A DNA stretch of 64,000 nt from Streptomyces antibioticus (GTDB lineage Bacteria > Actinomycetota > Actinomycetes > Streptomycetales > Streptomycetaceae). Both the position numbers and the translations under genes were made by a program. Location: assembly GCF_001514065.1 (NCBI RefSeq), contig NZ_KQ948428.1:437525-501524 (forward strand), written 5' to 3'. The stretch's first letter is position 1, and each line of letters opens with the position of its first letter. The notes below the pieces were generated by a model, which ran no database searches, had not been told where the DNA came from, and saw nothing but the letters and a program-made list of their open reading frames with translations. This document shows, piece after piece, positions 11,585-19,854 of this stretch.

Positions 11585-11893
11585 ATGAATAACGCAGGTG
11601 TTCGAGTCGAAGTGATCAGCCTGGATGATCGCGAAAATCGAGAAATCAGCGAGACGCAGCGAGTCACTACGCAATTAGCGGCGCGCAGCGCCGATATACA
11701 AGAGGCGATCAGGGAAGCCTCCAGCATCGCACAGGAATCTCTGGAGAGCCTTCCCCAATGCTCCGGTTGGGGCGTTTCCGGACTCGAAGTCACCTTTGGT
11801 CTCACACTGGCCGTGGAAGCCGGAGTCATCATTTCCAAGGCTTCCGGCGAGGCCTCGTTCGAGATCACGCTCTCCATCGAGCGGACGGGGTGA
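11585..11893 (+). CDS. Trypco1-like (CU044_2847 family) protein, first gene of putative conflict module
   Basis: 102 residues from an ATG preceded by GGGGGA. The central helix (about 27-55, TTQLAARSADIQEAIREASS) followed by strands WGVSGLEVTFGLTLAVEAGVII and FEITLSIER matches the small CU044_2847 / trypsin-co-occurring domain 1 family, whose members are encoded beside trypsin-like proteases in multicellular bacteria. That is exactly the context here: the protease gene starts 6 bp downstream. Codon 31 is TTA (11675-11677), and several codons (ATA, AAT, CAA) are rare for this genome, suggesting bldA control and foreign origin. It probably acts as a regulator or adaptor of the protease; biochemical function is unknown. 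Confidence 0.75.
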   Translation: MNNAGVRVEVISLDDRENREISETQRVTTQLAARSADIQEAIREASSIAQESLESLPQCSGWGVSGLEVTFGLTLAVEAGVIISKASGEASFEITLSIERTG

Positions 11894-11899
11894 CCCCGT

Positions 11900-12700
11900 A
11901 TGTGTGACACCTGCTGGGTTGCCATGAAACGGGGCGATCACCGGCTGGGCGGCGCCCTGTGGTTCACCCACGACCTTGTCATTACTGCCGCCCATTGTCT
12001 GGGGAGGGAGCCGCAGGTCGGCGACACCCTGGAAGTGCACACCGCCAAGGCAGTCACCCTCGACGAGACCATACAGCCGATATTCGGCGGATCAGCCGGC
12101 GAGGTTTTGGACGGCACGGTGATAGAGCTGCCCGGCGCCGACATTGCTCTGATCGAACTCGCCCTGCCTGAGGAACCGAACCGCAGTGTTCCGTTCACCG
12201 GAGAGGCCACGCTGGAAACTCGCTGGCGCACCACATACCGACCGGACATGTCCAACGGGTCACTGTCCGGAACGGTCGCCATCCCTTCCGAGCGGATGCT
12301 CATCAACGGCGCCATCGTCAGCGTCATCCATCTGGAATGCCCTGCTGGCCACGACAGCCACAAAGGATTCTCCGGAAGTCCGGTCGAAAACCTTCGACGC
12401 CCGTTGTCCGTGCTGGGAATCCTGGTGCGGCAGCAGCCCAAGCGAGGAAACCCGACGAAGAGCGCACAGATTCTCTACGCGCTGCCGATACGGGAAGTAT
12501 TGAGCAGGCTGAAGAAGTTCTCGAACCGCGCCATGCTCGAGGAACTCCTACCGAACGCCTTCAGGGAGACGACCGATGACGGTCACCGACCGAACAACGA
12601 CGCCGACGGTGGCCCAGCCCGGCAGGACTTCCTCCCAGCCCACCACGTCAGCGGCATCGGTCCGTCGGTGACGCGGAGCACGGGAGACGCGCATGATTGA
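11900..12700 (+). CDS. Cytosolic trypsin-like serine protease of the module
   Basis: 266 residues from the ATG at 11900. No signal peptide or membrane segment is present, so it should act in the cytoplasm, unusual for a chymotrypsin-fold protease. The triad is readable: His32 in VITAAHC, Asp81 in GADIALIEL and Ser158 in KGFSGSPV (an SGSP core, with Phe replacing the Asp of the classical GDSGSP). The last 60 residues are polar and low in structure and may be a linker. Its 3' end overlaps the TPR gene by 8 bp (ATGATTGA), so the three genes form one operon. Proteases of this type are proposed to be activated on threat sensing and to cleave a partner; that is inference here. Confidence 0.82.
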   Translation: MCDTCWVAMKRGDHRLGGALWFTHDLVITAAHCLGREPQVGDTLEVHTAKAVTLDETIQPIFGGSAGEVLDGTVIELPGADIALIELALPEEPNRSVPFTGEATLETRWRTTYRPDMSNGSLSGTVAIPSERMLINGAIVSVIHLECPAGHDSHKGFSGSPVENLRRPLSVLGILVRQQPKRGNPTKSAQILYALPIREVLSRLKKFSNRAMLEELLPNAFRETTDDGHRPNNDADGGPARQDFLPAHHVSGIGPSVTRSTGDAHD

Positions 12701-14411
12701 CAACCTTTCCGACGCTGTCACGGTCGCCGAGACGGGACTCACCGGCGCAGGCTGTCTGCAACCGTCGGCTCACCAGGAGATGGACGAGTTCGTCCGCACG
12801 TTCCGGCCCGCCGACCTCGCAGCCATGAATGCCGGGGAACTCGACGACGACATCACTCGTCTCTCCCATCTGCTCCACCGGCTCGGCATGCGCGACAACG
12901 CCCAGACCCTGATCCAGCAGACCTTGCGCCACATGGAGTTGATCGAAGCGGGTCACCCCGTTTTCCCGTCTTCGGCGTGGAACCGGATCGCCGTCCAGCT
13001 GGCGCTGCACGGCGACTTGGACGAGGCCCGGCTGGTCCTGACGTACGCGCTCAGCCGCGCTCGTGAGGACACCGCCCAGTCCGTGGTCATTCTCACCAAC
13101 CTGAGTGCCGTCAGTCTGGGCTCCAACGACGCGGAATTCGCGGAGCGTTGGGCCGAACGCGCCCGGGCCGCTCTCAGCAAGTCCCCCGATCTCCCCGGGG
13201 CAGACCGGCTTCGGACAGCCTTGGCCTCGGTCCAGGTAAGCATCATGAAGGAACGTGGAGACTCCGCACGCCTCGAAGACGCGGTCATGGAGCTGGGCGC
13301 CTGCACAGCAAGTCTCATCAACGCGTACGGGGAGGAAGGGGAGGAGCGGATCGAGGTCCTCGAAGCGCTCGCCACACTGGCGGATGCCCAGGTGACTCTG
13401 GCTCGTTCCACCGGTTCACTGACGGACATGCGGCGAGCCCTTCGGATTCTGGAGCGCGCGGCTCTCAAAGCCATGGCCGTGGACGGGCAGCGCAGCCCCC
13501 TCGCCCTGGCGGCCCACGCGAACCTCGCCGGCGCCACCCTGGAACTGACACAGTCGGCAGGCCTGAAGAACGCCGACGCCCATATGAGGACGGCCGCGGA
13601 GCGACTCGAATCCGTCGTCGAGCTGACGTTCGCGGCACTGGGCGAGCATCACCCGCAGAGCACCGCCACGGTGGACAATCTGGCCACCCTGCGCGACGGT
13701 TCACCGGCCGTGGTCGGAGTCCGGCAGTCCTACACCCATTTCTACGGGCCCCGCCACAACGAGCGCCGCAACTTCGCCAAGTCAGAGGCCATGAGCCGGG
13801 AGAAGGAGAAGATCCGCATCATCGCATTCGGCGGGGCCTCCTATTTCATGGGGCCGTTGGACCGCTACAAGCCGATCATCGAGGAGCGGCTCTCCCAGGG
13901 GGTTGCCGTCCAGATGATCATCAGTAGTCCGTGGAACACGGAAGCGTCCTACCAATTGATCAAGGAGAGCGACGAAAGCGACCCGAAGTCCCTTGGGTGG
14001 CACACCCCGGACGCGGCCCTGCGCCTCATCGAGGACGGCGACTACGCACAGACGTTCACACCGGTCATCGACAGCTACCGAAGGCTGCGCGCCGCACACG
14101 GAGACCGTGTTGAGCTGCGCGTCTACACCTCAGCGGCCCCCGCCACCAGTCTGCTCACCTCGGACGCCTGCTTCTTCGAGCCCTATGCCACCCCTGACCT
14201 GACGCTCCGGACCCGCCGTCCGCTCAGGACATTCGAGGTCGAGTACAGCCACATCAGCCACTTCTACGAAATGGAGCAGACGGACTTCGACAAGTTCTGG
14301 AACATCTCATTGACCGTGGAGGAGTACGAGACATGGGAGGGCGAACTCAAAGCACTTCTCCGGCGGCAAATGGAGATCGTGTCCGCGGCCAAGTCGGATA
14401 GGTCGACGTGA
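12693..14411 (+). CDS. TPR-repeat protein with C-terminal phospholipase-D-like (non-catalytic) domain
   Basis: 572 residues. Residues about 40-330 are helical repeats of TPR type, with recurring A..L-x7-A patterns such as NRIAVQLALHGDLDEARLVL and ALAAHANLAGATLELTQ. From about 365 the protein changes to alternating strands and helices: IRIIAFGGASYFMGPLDRY, VAVQMIISSP, VELRVYTSAAPATSLLTSDA, CFFEPYATPD. This resembles PLD-like domains, but no HxKxxxxD motif is present, so it is more likely a sensor or binding domain than a nuclease or lipase. It overlaps the trypsin gene at its start and the convergent radical SAM gene by 65 bp at its end. Whole-protein function is unknown. Confidence 0.7.
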   Translation: MIDNLSDAVTVAETGLTGAGCLQPSAHQEMDEFVRTFRPADLAAMNAGELDDDITRLSHLLHRLGMRDNAQTLIQQTLRHMELIEAGHPVFPSSAWNRIAVQLALHGDLDEARLVLTYALSRAREDTAQSVVILTNLSAVSLGSNDAEFAERWAERARAALSKSPDLPGADRLRTALASVQVSIMKERGDSARLEDAVMELGACTASLINAYGEEGEERIEVLEALATLADAQVTLARSTGSLTDMRRALRILERAALKAMAVDGQRSPLALAAHANLAGATLELTQSAGLKNADAHMRTAAERLESVVELTFAALGEHHPQSTATVDNLATLRDGSPAVVGVRQSYTHFYGPRHNERRNFAKSEAMSREKEKIRIIAFGGASYFMGPLDRYKPIIEERLSQGVAVQMIISSPWNTEASYQLIKESDESDPKSLGWHTPDAALRLIEDGDYAQTFTPVIDSYRRLRAAHGDRVELRVYTSAAPATSLLTSDACFFEPYATPDLTLRTRRPLRTFEVEYSHISHFYEMEQTDFDKFWNISLTVEEYETWEGELKALLRRQMEIVSAAKSDRST

Positions 14412-15273
14412 AGTTGTGCTGGTTTCCTTCGTGCGCGACCGCGTCCCGCAACGAGAGCGCCCCGGTGCTGTGCAGTTCGAAGAAGTTCCCGAGCCGCCGC
14501 TCCTGCCCGTCTTCGATAATCACCGCGGAACCGTCCGGATCCACGAAGAAGTACTTCCCGCTCCTGGTGGAGTTCCGGTAGACGCAGATCTCCACGCCCC
14601 GGTCGACCGCCGCCTTGCCGCATCGTTCCACGGCTTCCTCGAACTCCTCCGTGGTGAGCGCCAGCGCTTCCCGGTTGTCGGCGCCGTAGTTGGTCGGCGA
14701 CATCTCGTAGATCTTCCAGGTGTCCGGCAGGCTGGAGTCGTCCTGGATCAGTTCGAGAACTCGGTGGGCCCCCTTCACGTTCTGCCTGGTCAGCACCGTC
14801 CCCAGTTTGATGCCCACGGCCCGGTACGTCCGCCGGACCTCCTTGAGCAGTTCGAGCACCCGTTGCTGCTGACGGGGGTGCCCGATCCGCAACGTGGCGT
14901 TCTCGTCAGCGTCGGCCGACTCCAGGGGCAGGGCGAGCCAGTCCAGATGCGGAACGATCTGATGCATTCTCGCGACCGGCGCCAACCCGTTCGTCGACAG
15001 CACCAGACGCGGTCCCGGCGCACCCGACTCGTAGGGCGCGCCTAGAGCCGCTGCCAGCCTCACCAGATACGGCAGCAGAGTCGGTTCCCCGCCCGAGAAC
15101 ACCACACCCTTCACCCGCTCGGCCCGGAGGATCTCGGCCACGCGCAGGGCGTCGTCCTCGCTCATGGTGGGCATGTCGTGGCGCGGGCCGTAGCAGAAGG
15201 GGCACGCGAGGTTGCAGCGTCCGAGGGGGCGGAAGTCCACGTAGTCGGGCAGGAGCCTGCGAGGATGGGTCAC
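14347..15273 (-). CDS. Radical SAM enzyme, viperin-like candidate
   Basis: 308 residues. The [4Fe-4S]-binding CxxxCxxC is Cys20, Cys24 and Cys27 in GRCNLACPFCYG, and the SAM-binding motif SGGEP is at 60-64. Downstream the layout follows viperins: LSTNG, a GIKLGTVLTRQN strand (compare the KINxVVxxxN region), TWKIYEMSPTN (compare WKVFQ) and a late KYFFVDPDGSAVI strand. There is no cysteine-rich SPASM or twitch extension. Viperins make ddhNTP antiviral nucleotides; whether this protein does is inference, and the nucleotide kinase often next to prokaryotic viperins is absent. Another possibility is a peptide or cofactor-modifying radical SAM enzyme. It is convergent with the TPR/PLD gene, their 3' ends overlapping by 65 bp. 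Confidence 0.72.
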   Translation of the reverse strand: MTHPRRLLPDYVDFRPLGRCNLACPFCYGPRHDMPTMSEDDALRVAEILRAERVKGVVFSGGEPTLLPYLVRLAAALGAPYESGAPGPRLVLSTNGLAPVARMHQIVPHLDWLALPLESADADENATLRIGHPRQQQRVLELLKEVRRTYRAVGIKLGTVLTRQNVKGAHRVLELIQDDSSLPDTWKIYEMSPTNYGADNREALALTTEEFEEAVERCGKAAVDRGVEICVYRNSTRSGKYFFVDPDGSAVIIEDGQERRLGNFFELHSTGALSLRDAVAHEGNQHNFTSTYPTWPRTRSPFAAGEVL

Positions 15274-15700
15274 TGAGCCGGCTCCAGAACGAACGTGGGA
15301 CGGAAGGGGCTCACGCGACCATAAAGCAAAGAGGGCTCAGTGAGTGCCATCGCCCCCCTCGTCCGGCTTACTGCCTGCCGTTTCCAGGCAGCGGCCTACT
15401 CGCCCATGCTAGGCGGCGACATCGCTCGTTCCGGAAACATCGGTGTTGCCCCGGGCTCAACTCGACCCACGCTCCAACGGCGGTCATGGTTCCACCAAGG
15501 GAGGCCAGCGGAGCTGAGTCACTGCCCTCATCACGATGCGGCACCGAGAAGTCACTACAAGCGGCTGATCACTTGACTACCGGCCGTCACACACGGTTGG
15601 CTCCGGACCAGTGAAAGTTCAACAGGTCGACGCACACCCGCGTTTCGGCCTCGCTTTCGCGTTCCACCTGCTCGGCCGCACAGTGAGGTGCCGCATCCTC
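15274..15700. other. Intergenic region between radical SAM and sugar-binding lipoprotein genes
   Basis: About 425 bp. The left edge must contain the promoter of the minus-strand radical SAM gene; a relatively AT-rich stretch (ATAAAGCAAAG, about 15321-15331) lies about 50 bp upstream of its start. The remainder has mixed base composition and no codon-biased frame. No repeats or hairpins of note were seen. A long in-frame extension of the lipoprotein gene (15611-15700) is rejected because it lacks codon bias and a start signal. Confidence 0.45.
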
Positions 15701-16726
15701 ATGATCACCACTCCCCCACCGCGGGCATCTTCCGGATCCGGCGCATCCGCGCGTCTCGTCGTCGCGACCGCGGCCGCCCTCCTGTTGCTCGTCGGCTGTT
15801 CCGACTCGGGTGCCGCTTCCGGTTCCGGTGCCTCCGGCGCGCGGCTCGGGTCGGGGGCGAAGGGGGCGATGAAGGTCGCGCTGGTCACCCACGGCGGTGA
15901 GGGGGACGCCTTCTGGGAGCTGGTGCGCAAGGGGGCGGAGGCGGCGGCCGCGAAGGACGGGGTCGAGCTGACGTACGCGAGCGACTCCGACCCGGCCCGG
16001 CAGGCGCAGTTGGTGCGAGAGGCGATCGGGGAGCGGGTGGACGGGATCGCGGTGACACTGGCCAAGCCGAACGCGATGAGGGCGCCGGTCGCCGAGGCCA
16101 AAGCGGCGGGCATCCCGGTCGTCGGGCTCAACTCCGGTATCGACGCGTGGAAGGCGCAGGGGCTGCTCCAGTACTTCGGCCAGGACGAGAGCGTCGCGGG
16201 CGCCGCCGTCGGGGACAGGCTCGACACGCTGAAGGCCGAGCACGCGCTGTGCGTCATCCACGAGCGGGGCAATGTCGCGCTGGAGGCGCGCTGCGCCGGA
16301 GTGAAGAAGGCGTTCGGCGGCGAGACCGAGAACCTGTACGTGGAGGGCACCGACGCCAAGGCCGTGGATGCCGTCCTCACCGCCCGGCTGCGGCAGGACC
16401 CCGGCATCGACGAAGTCGTCACGAACGGCGCGCAGTTCGCGCTGGACGCGGTCGAGTCGGTGAAGGCGGCGGGCAGCAGGGCCCGGGTCGCCACCTTCGA
16501 CCTCAACAAGGACCTGACCCGGGCCGTGCGCAACGGGTCGGTGCAGTTCGCGGTGGACCAACAGCCTTATCTCCAGGGCTATCTCGCGGTCGATTCGCTG
16601 TGGCTGTACCGCACCAACGGCAATGTCAGCGGCGGCGGGGTCGCGCCCGTGCTGACCGGTCCAGCGTTCGTGACCCGGAGCAATGTCGCCGCCGTGGCGA
16701 GGTTCGCCGCCGGCGGTACCCGCTGA
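15701..16726 (+). CDS. Sugar ABC-type substrate-binding lipoprotein (ribose/RbsB-like), orphan
   Basis: 341 residues from the ATG at 15701. The signal peptide ends in a lipobox LLLLVGC, so the mature protein is lipid-anchored outside the membrane. The body shows the periplasmic-binding-protein type 1 fold of the Peripla_BP_4 group: MKVALVTHGGEGDAFWELVRKG at the start, VDGIAVTLAKP, GIPVVGLNSG and the inter-lobe segments near VTNGAQFALDAV. No ATPase or permease gene is near. Instead conservon 1 starts 62 bp downstream on the same strand, so this protein may serve as an extracytoplasmic ligand sensor for that system. Confidence 0.88.
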   Translation: MITTPPPRASSGSGASARLVVATAAALLLLVGCSDSGAASGSGASGARLGSGAKGAMKVALVTHGGEGDAFWELVRKGAEAAAAKDGVELTYASDSDPARQAQLVREAIGERVDGIAVTLAKPNAMRAPVAEAKAAGIPVVGLNSGIDAWKAQGLLQYFGQDESVAGAAVGDRLDTLKAEHALCVIHERGNVALEARCAGVKKAFGGETENLYVEGTDAKAVDAVLTARLRQDPGIDEVVTNGAQFALDAVESVKAAGSRARVATFDLNKDLTRAVRNGSVQFAVDQQPYLQGYLAVDSLWLYRTNGNVSGGGVAPVLTGPAFVTRSNVAAVARFAAGGTR

Positions 16727-16788
16727 GCGAGCCCCCTCTCCGCTCGCACTCCCCACCTTCCCCTACCTGCTGATCGCCAAGGAAGACC

Positions 16789-19053
16789 ATGTCTGACCGG
16801 ACAGGCCCCCGGCGCCGGCGCCGTCTCGGCTCCATACGGATCTCCTTGATCCTGCTGGCGCTGGTGCCCAGCGTGACCCTCGCCGCCATGTGGGGCGTGA
16901 CGACGATCCAGATGTTCTCCGAGGGCCTCAGGCTGCGCTCGCAGACGGAGCTGAGCCGCTCGACCGGCGCCATGGGCACCGAGGCCACGCTCGCCCTGCA
17001 GCGCGAACGCGCCGCGTCCGCCGCCTGGTTGGCCAGGCTGCCCGGCTCCCGGGCCGCCCTGGACCGGCAGCGCGCCGAGACGGACCAGGCGGTCGCCAAG
17101 CTCGCCGGCCGCGCCGACGAGATCCAGCGGGCACCGGACCGGGTCGCGGAGCGGCTGTACTCGGTGGTCGCCTCGCTGGACAGCCTGGAGTACTACCGCG
17201 ACCAGGTGGACGCCCCCGCCGACATCTCCGCCGAGCAGGTCCTGGACCAGTACACCTCGATCGTCGACGATCAGATCCACGCCTTCCAGCAGCTCTCCCA
17301 GGTCGACGACGGCGACCTCACCTCGCAGGCGGAGCCGCTCGTCGCCCTGGAGCACGCCGCGGAGCTGACCTCGCAGGAAGACGCCCAGCTCACGCTCGCC
17401 TGGCCGGACGGTCATCTGGACGAGCAGGGCTGGACGCAGTTCGTCCAGCGGGTCAACACCCGCCGCTGGCTGGTCCAGGACCAGATCGTGCCCGCGCTGA
17501 CCGGCGACGCGAAGGCGGAGACCGAGCGCATCCTGGCGAGCAAGGAGTGGCAGACCCTGCTGTCCGTCGAGGACCAGGTGCTCGCCGCCCGCCCGGCCGG
17601 CGCCGACGGCCGGGTCGCGCTGCCGGACGCGCGCAAGCGCTGGACGGCCGCGCTGGACACGGTGTCCGACCGCTACTCGGTCCTCATCCAGCAGCAGACC
17701 TCGGAGCTGCTCACGCGCAGCGCCGACAAGGCCGACGACCTGCTGCTGACCGCCGCCTCGCTCAGCGCCGCCGGGCTGGTCGCGCTGCTGCTGTGCGTCG
17801 GCATGTCCTGGCGGATCACCCGCTCCCTGTCCCGCCGGCTGAGCGGCCTCCGGGTGGCCACCCTGAGCCTCGCCCAGGAACGGCTGCCCGATGTGGTGGC
17901 CCGCCTCGACCGGGGCGAGAAGGTCGACGTGGACCGGGCCGCGCCCGAGCTGGACTACGGCTCCGACGAACTCGGCCAGGTGGCGAAGGCGTTCAACACC
18001 GCGCAGCGCACGGCCGTGGAGACCGCCGTCGAACTCGCCGACACCCGACGGGGTTTCCAGAAGGTCATCCTCGGCATCGCCCGGCAGAGCCAGAACCTGG
18101 TCAACCTCCAGCTCAGCCGTCTCGACACCCTCGAACGCCGGCACCAGGACCCCGAGGTCCTCGCGGGTCTGTACGAACTCGACTCCACGGCAAGCCAGTT
18201 GCGGCGGTACGAGGAGAACCTCGTCATCATCAGCGGCGGGCAGCCCCGGCGCAGCTGGACCGAACCCGTCGCGATCGTCGACATCCTGCGCAGCGCGGTC
18301 GGTGAGGTCGCCGAGTACCAGCGGGTGGAGGTGCACACCGACGAGGAGCTGTCCCTGGCGCCGCCCGCCGTGGCCGACGTGATCCATCTGCTGGCCGAAC
18401 TCATCGAGAACGCCACGCTGTACTCCCCGGCGCCCAGCCCGGTCGCGGTGCGGGCGACGGTCGTCGCCAAGGGCCTGGCGGTCGAGGTCGAGGACCGCGG
18501 GCTCGGCATGTCGGAGGAGGACTACGCCTCGTTCAACGCCCAGTTGGCCGAGGCCCCGAAGTTCGACGTGGTGGCCCTCGCCGACGATCTGAGGCTCGGC
18601 ATGTTCGTCGTCGCCCAGCTCGCCGACCGGCACGGGATCGCGGTGACGCTGCGCTCGTCGCCGTACGGCGGGACGACGGCGATCGTGCTGGTTCCGCACG
18701 AGGTGCTGGTGCGGGAGGAGGACGGGGGTGCCCCGGCGGAGCAGCCCGACCGTGCACCGGAGACCTCCGAACCGCCCGAGCCCGCCGTGCCCGACGTCAC
18801 GCCCGTCGCGCCTGCCACGCCCGTCGCACCCGGTGCCCCCGCCGCCGCCTCCCCCCTTCCCCGGCGCGTCCCCCAGACCAGTCTGGCCGTGGAGTTGCGC
18901 GAGGAGGCGCCGGTCGTCGCCGACGACGACCCCGACGGCTTCACCGCGGAGCACGCCGCCTCCTCGCTCGCCGGGTTCCAGCGCGGCACGCTCCAGGCCC
19001 GGGACGCGGCCGAACCCGCCGCCGTCCCCACCACTCCCCACACCGACCGCTGA
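16789..19053 (+). CDS. cvnA: CvnA-type sensor histidine kinase-like protein (conservon 1)
   Basis: 754 residues, starting at an ATG preceded by AAGGAAGA. N-terminal transmembrane helix (about 16-38), an extracellular alpha-helical nitrate/nitrite-sensor-like domain (about 45-315), a second transmembrane helix (about 320-342), a HAMP linker and a GHKL ATPase domain (about 500-640) with N-box LAELIENATLYSP and G-box EDRGLGM. The classical phospho-accepting His box is not evident, as is usual for CvnA. The last 110 residues are Pro/Ala-rich and disordered. It heads a cvnABCD operon and presumably governs the nucleotide state of the CvnD GTPase through CvnB and CvnC at the membrane. Confidence 0.93.
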   Translation: MSDRTGPRRRRRLGSIRISLILLALVPSVTLAAMWGVTTIQMFSEGLRLRSQTELSRSTGAMGTEATLALQRERAASAAWLARLPGSRAALDRQRAETDQAVAKLAGRADEIQRAPDRVAERLYSVVASLDSLEYYRDQVDAPADISAEQVLDQYTSIVDDQIHAFQQLSQVDDGDLTSQAEPLVALEHAAELTSQEDAQLTLAWPDGHLDEQGWTQFVQRVNTRRWLVQDQIVPALTGDAKAETERILASKEWQTLLSVEDQVLAARPAGADGRVALPDARKRWTAALDTVSDRYSVLIQQQTSELLTRSADKADDLLLTAASLSAAGLVALLLCVGMSWRITRSLSRRLSGLRVATLSLAQERLPDVVARLDRGEKVDVDRAAPELDYGSDELGQVAKAFNTAQRTAVETAVELADTRRGFQKVILGIARQSQNLVNLQLSRLDTLERRHQDPEVLAGLYELDSTASQLRRYEENLVIISGGQPRRSWTEPVAIVDILRSAVGEVAEYQRVEVHTDEELSLAPPAVADVIHLLAELIENATLYSPAPSPVAVRATVVAKGLAVEVEDRGLGMSEEDYASFNAQLAEAPKFDVVALADDLRLGMFVVAQLADRHGIAVTLRSSPYGGTTAIVLVPHEVLVREEDGGAPAEQPDRAPETSEPPEPAVPDVTPVAPATPVAPGAPAAASPLPRRVPQTSLAVELREEAPVVADDDPDGFTAEHAASSLAGFQRGTLQARDAAEPAAVPTTPHTDR

Positions 19054-19067
19054 TGAAGGACGTCGCC

Positions 19068-19490
19068 ATGACACGCCCCACCCCCGCCACGCACACCGCG
19101 CTGGACCAGTTGCTCACCGGCCTCGTGGACCGGGTCGCGGACGTCACGCAGGCCGTGGTGCTCTCCGACGACGGGCTGGTGGTCAGCAAGTCCACCGGGT
19201 TCCTGCGGGACGACGCCGAGCGGCTGGCGGCGACCGCGTCGGGGCTGATGAGCCTCAGCAAGGGCGTCAGCATGGACTTCCGGGGCGGGCCGGTGCGGCA
19301 GGCCCTGATCGAGATGGCCAACAGCTTCCTGATACTCACCTCGGCCGGTCCCGGCGCCCATCTCGTCGTGCTCACCGGGCCGAACGCCGACGTCGGCGTG
19401 GTGGCGTACCAGATGAACATGCTGGTGAAGAAGATCGGCGAGCATCTCAGCGCGGCACCGCGGACCGGTCTCGGTCCCACCGGCGCGTGA
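19068..19490 (+). CDS. cvnB: CvnB roadblock/LC7 domain protein (conservon 1)
   Basis: 140 residues. The ATG at 19068 was preferred because GAAGGA lies 8 bp upstream; the in-frame ATG at 19053, overlapping the cvnA stop, would put that site inside the gene. The protein is a single roadblock/LC7 fold (TALDQLLTGLVDRV, AVVLSDDGLVVSKS, LVVLTGPNADVGVVAYQM), the family that includes the GTPase-activating protein MglB. It is expected to dimerise and bind the CvnD GTPase. Confidence 0.93.
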   Translation: MTRPTPATHTALDQLLTGLVDRVADVTQAVVLSDDGLVVSKSTGFLRDDAERLAATASGLMSLSKGVSMDFRGGPVRQALIEMANSFLILTSAGPGAHLVVLTGPNADVGVVAYQMNMLVKKIGEHLSAAPRTGLGPTGA

Positions 19491-19491
19491 G

Positions 19492-19854
19492 GTGAGCGAA
19501 AGCGACGCGGTGGCGGGCCGGCTGGTACGGCCCTTCGCCCTGACCGGCGGACGGACCCGGCCCAGCCGCGCCTGCTTCACCCTCATCGCCACCGTGACCG
19601 CGGTGGACCCGCCGCCGGAGCGGGCGCCCCGGCCGCAGCCCGAGCAGGCGCGCATCCTGCGCCGGTGCGCGCGGCCGGTCGCGGTGGCGGAGCTGGCGGC
19701 GCTGCTCGACCTGCCGGTGAGCGTGGTCGTCATCATGCTCTGCGACCTGCTGGAGGCGGGCCTGATCACCGTCCATCCACCGCACCCCGTCACCGACCGC
19801 ACCCTGGACCTGGACCTCCTGCAGAAAGTGAGGGACGGCCTTGGCCGGCTCTGA
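19492..19854 (+). CDS. cvnC: CvnC DUF742 protein (conservon 1)
   Basis: 120 residues from the GTG at 19492, one base after the cvnB stop. The sequence RLVRPFALTGGRTRPS near the start and the winged-helix-like segment PVAVAELAALLDLPVSVVVIMLCDLLEAGLI are the DUF742 signature. It is the third component of the conservon and is thought to bridge kinase and GTPase; no enzymatic motif is present. Its 3' end overlaps cvnD by 14 bp. Confidence 0.93.
   Translation: MSESDAVAGRLVRPFALTGGRTRPSRACFTLIATVTAVDPPPERAPRPQPEQARILRRCARPVAVAELAALLDLPVSVVVIMLCDLLEAGLITVHPPHPVTDRTLDLDLLQKVRDGLGRL

Noticed and set aside
14347..15273. Firm assignment of the radical SAM gene as viperin
   Set aside because: Motif order agrees, but without alignment the substrate residues cannot be verified and the usual partner kinase is missing; kept as a candidate only.
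15340..15576. 78-residue frame between radical SAM and lipoprotein genes
   Set aside because: No codon bias, no ribosome binding site and no motif.
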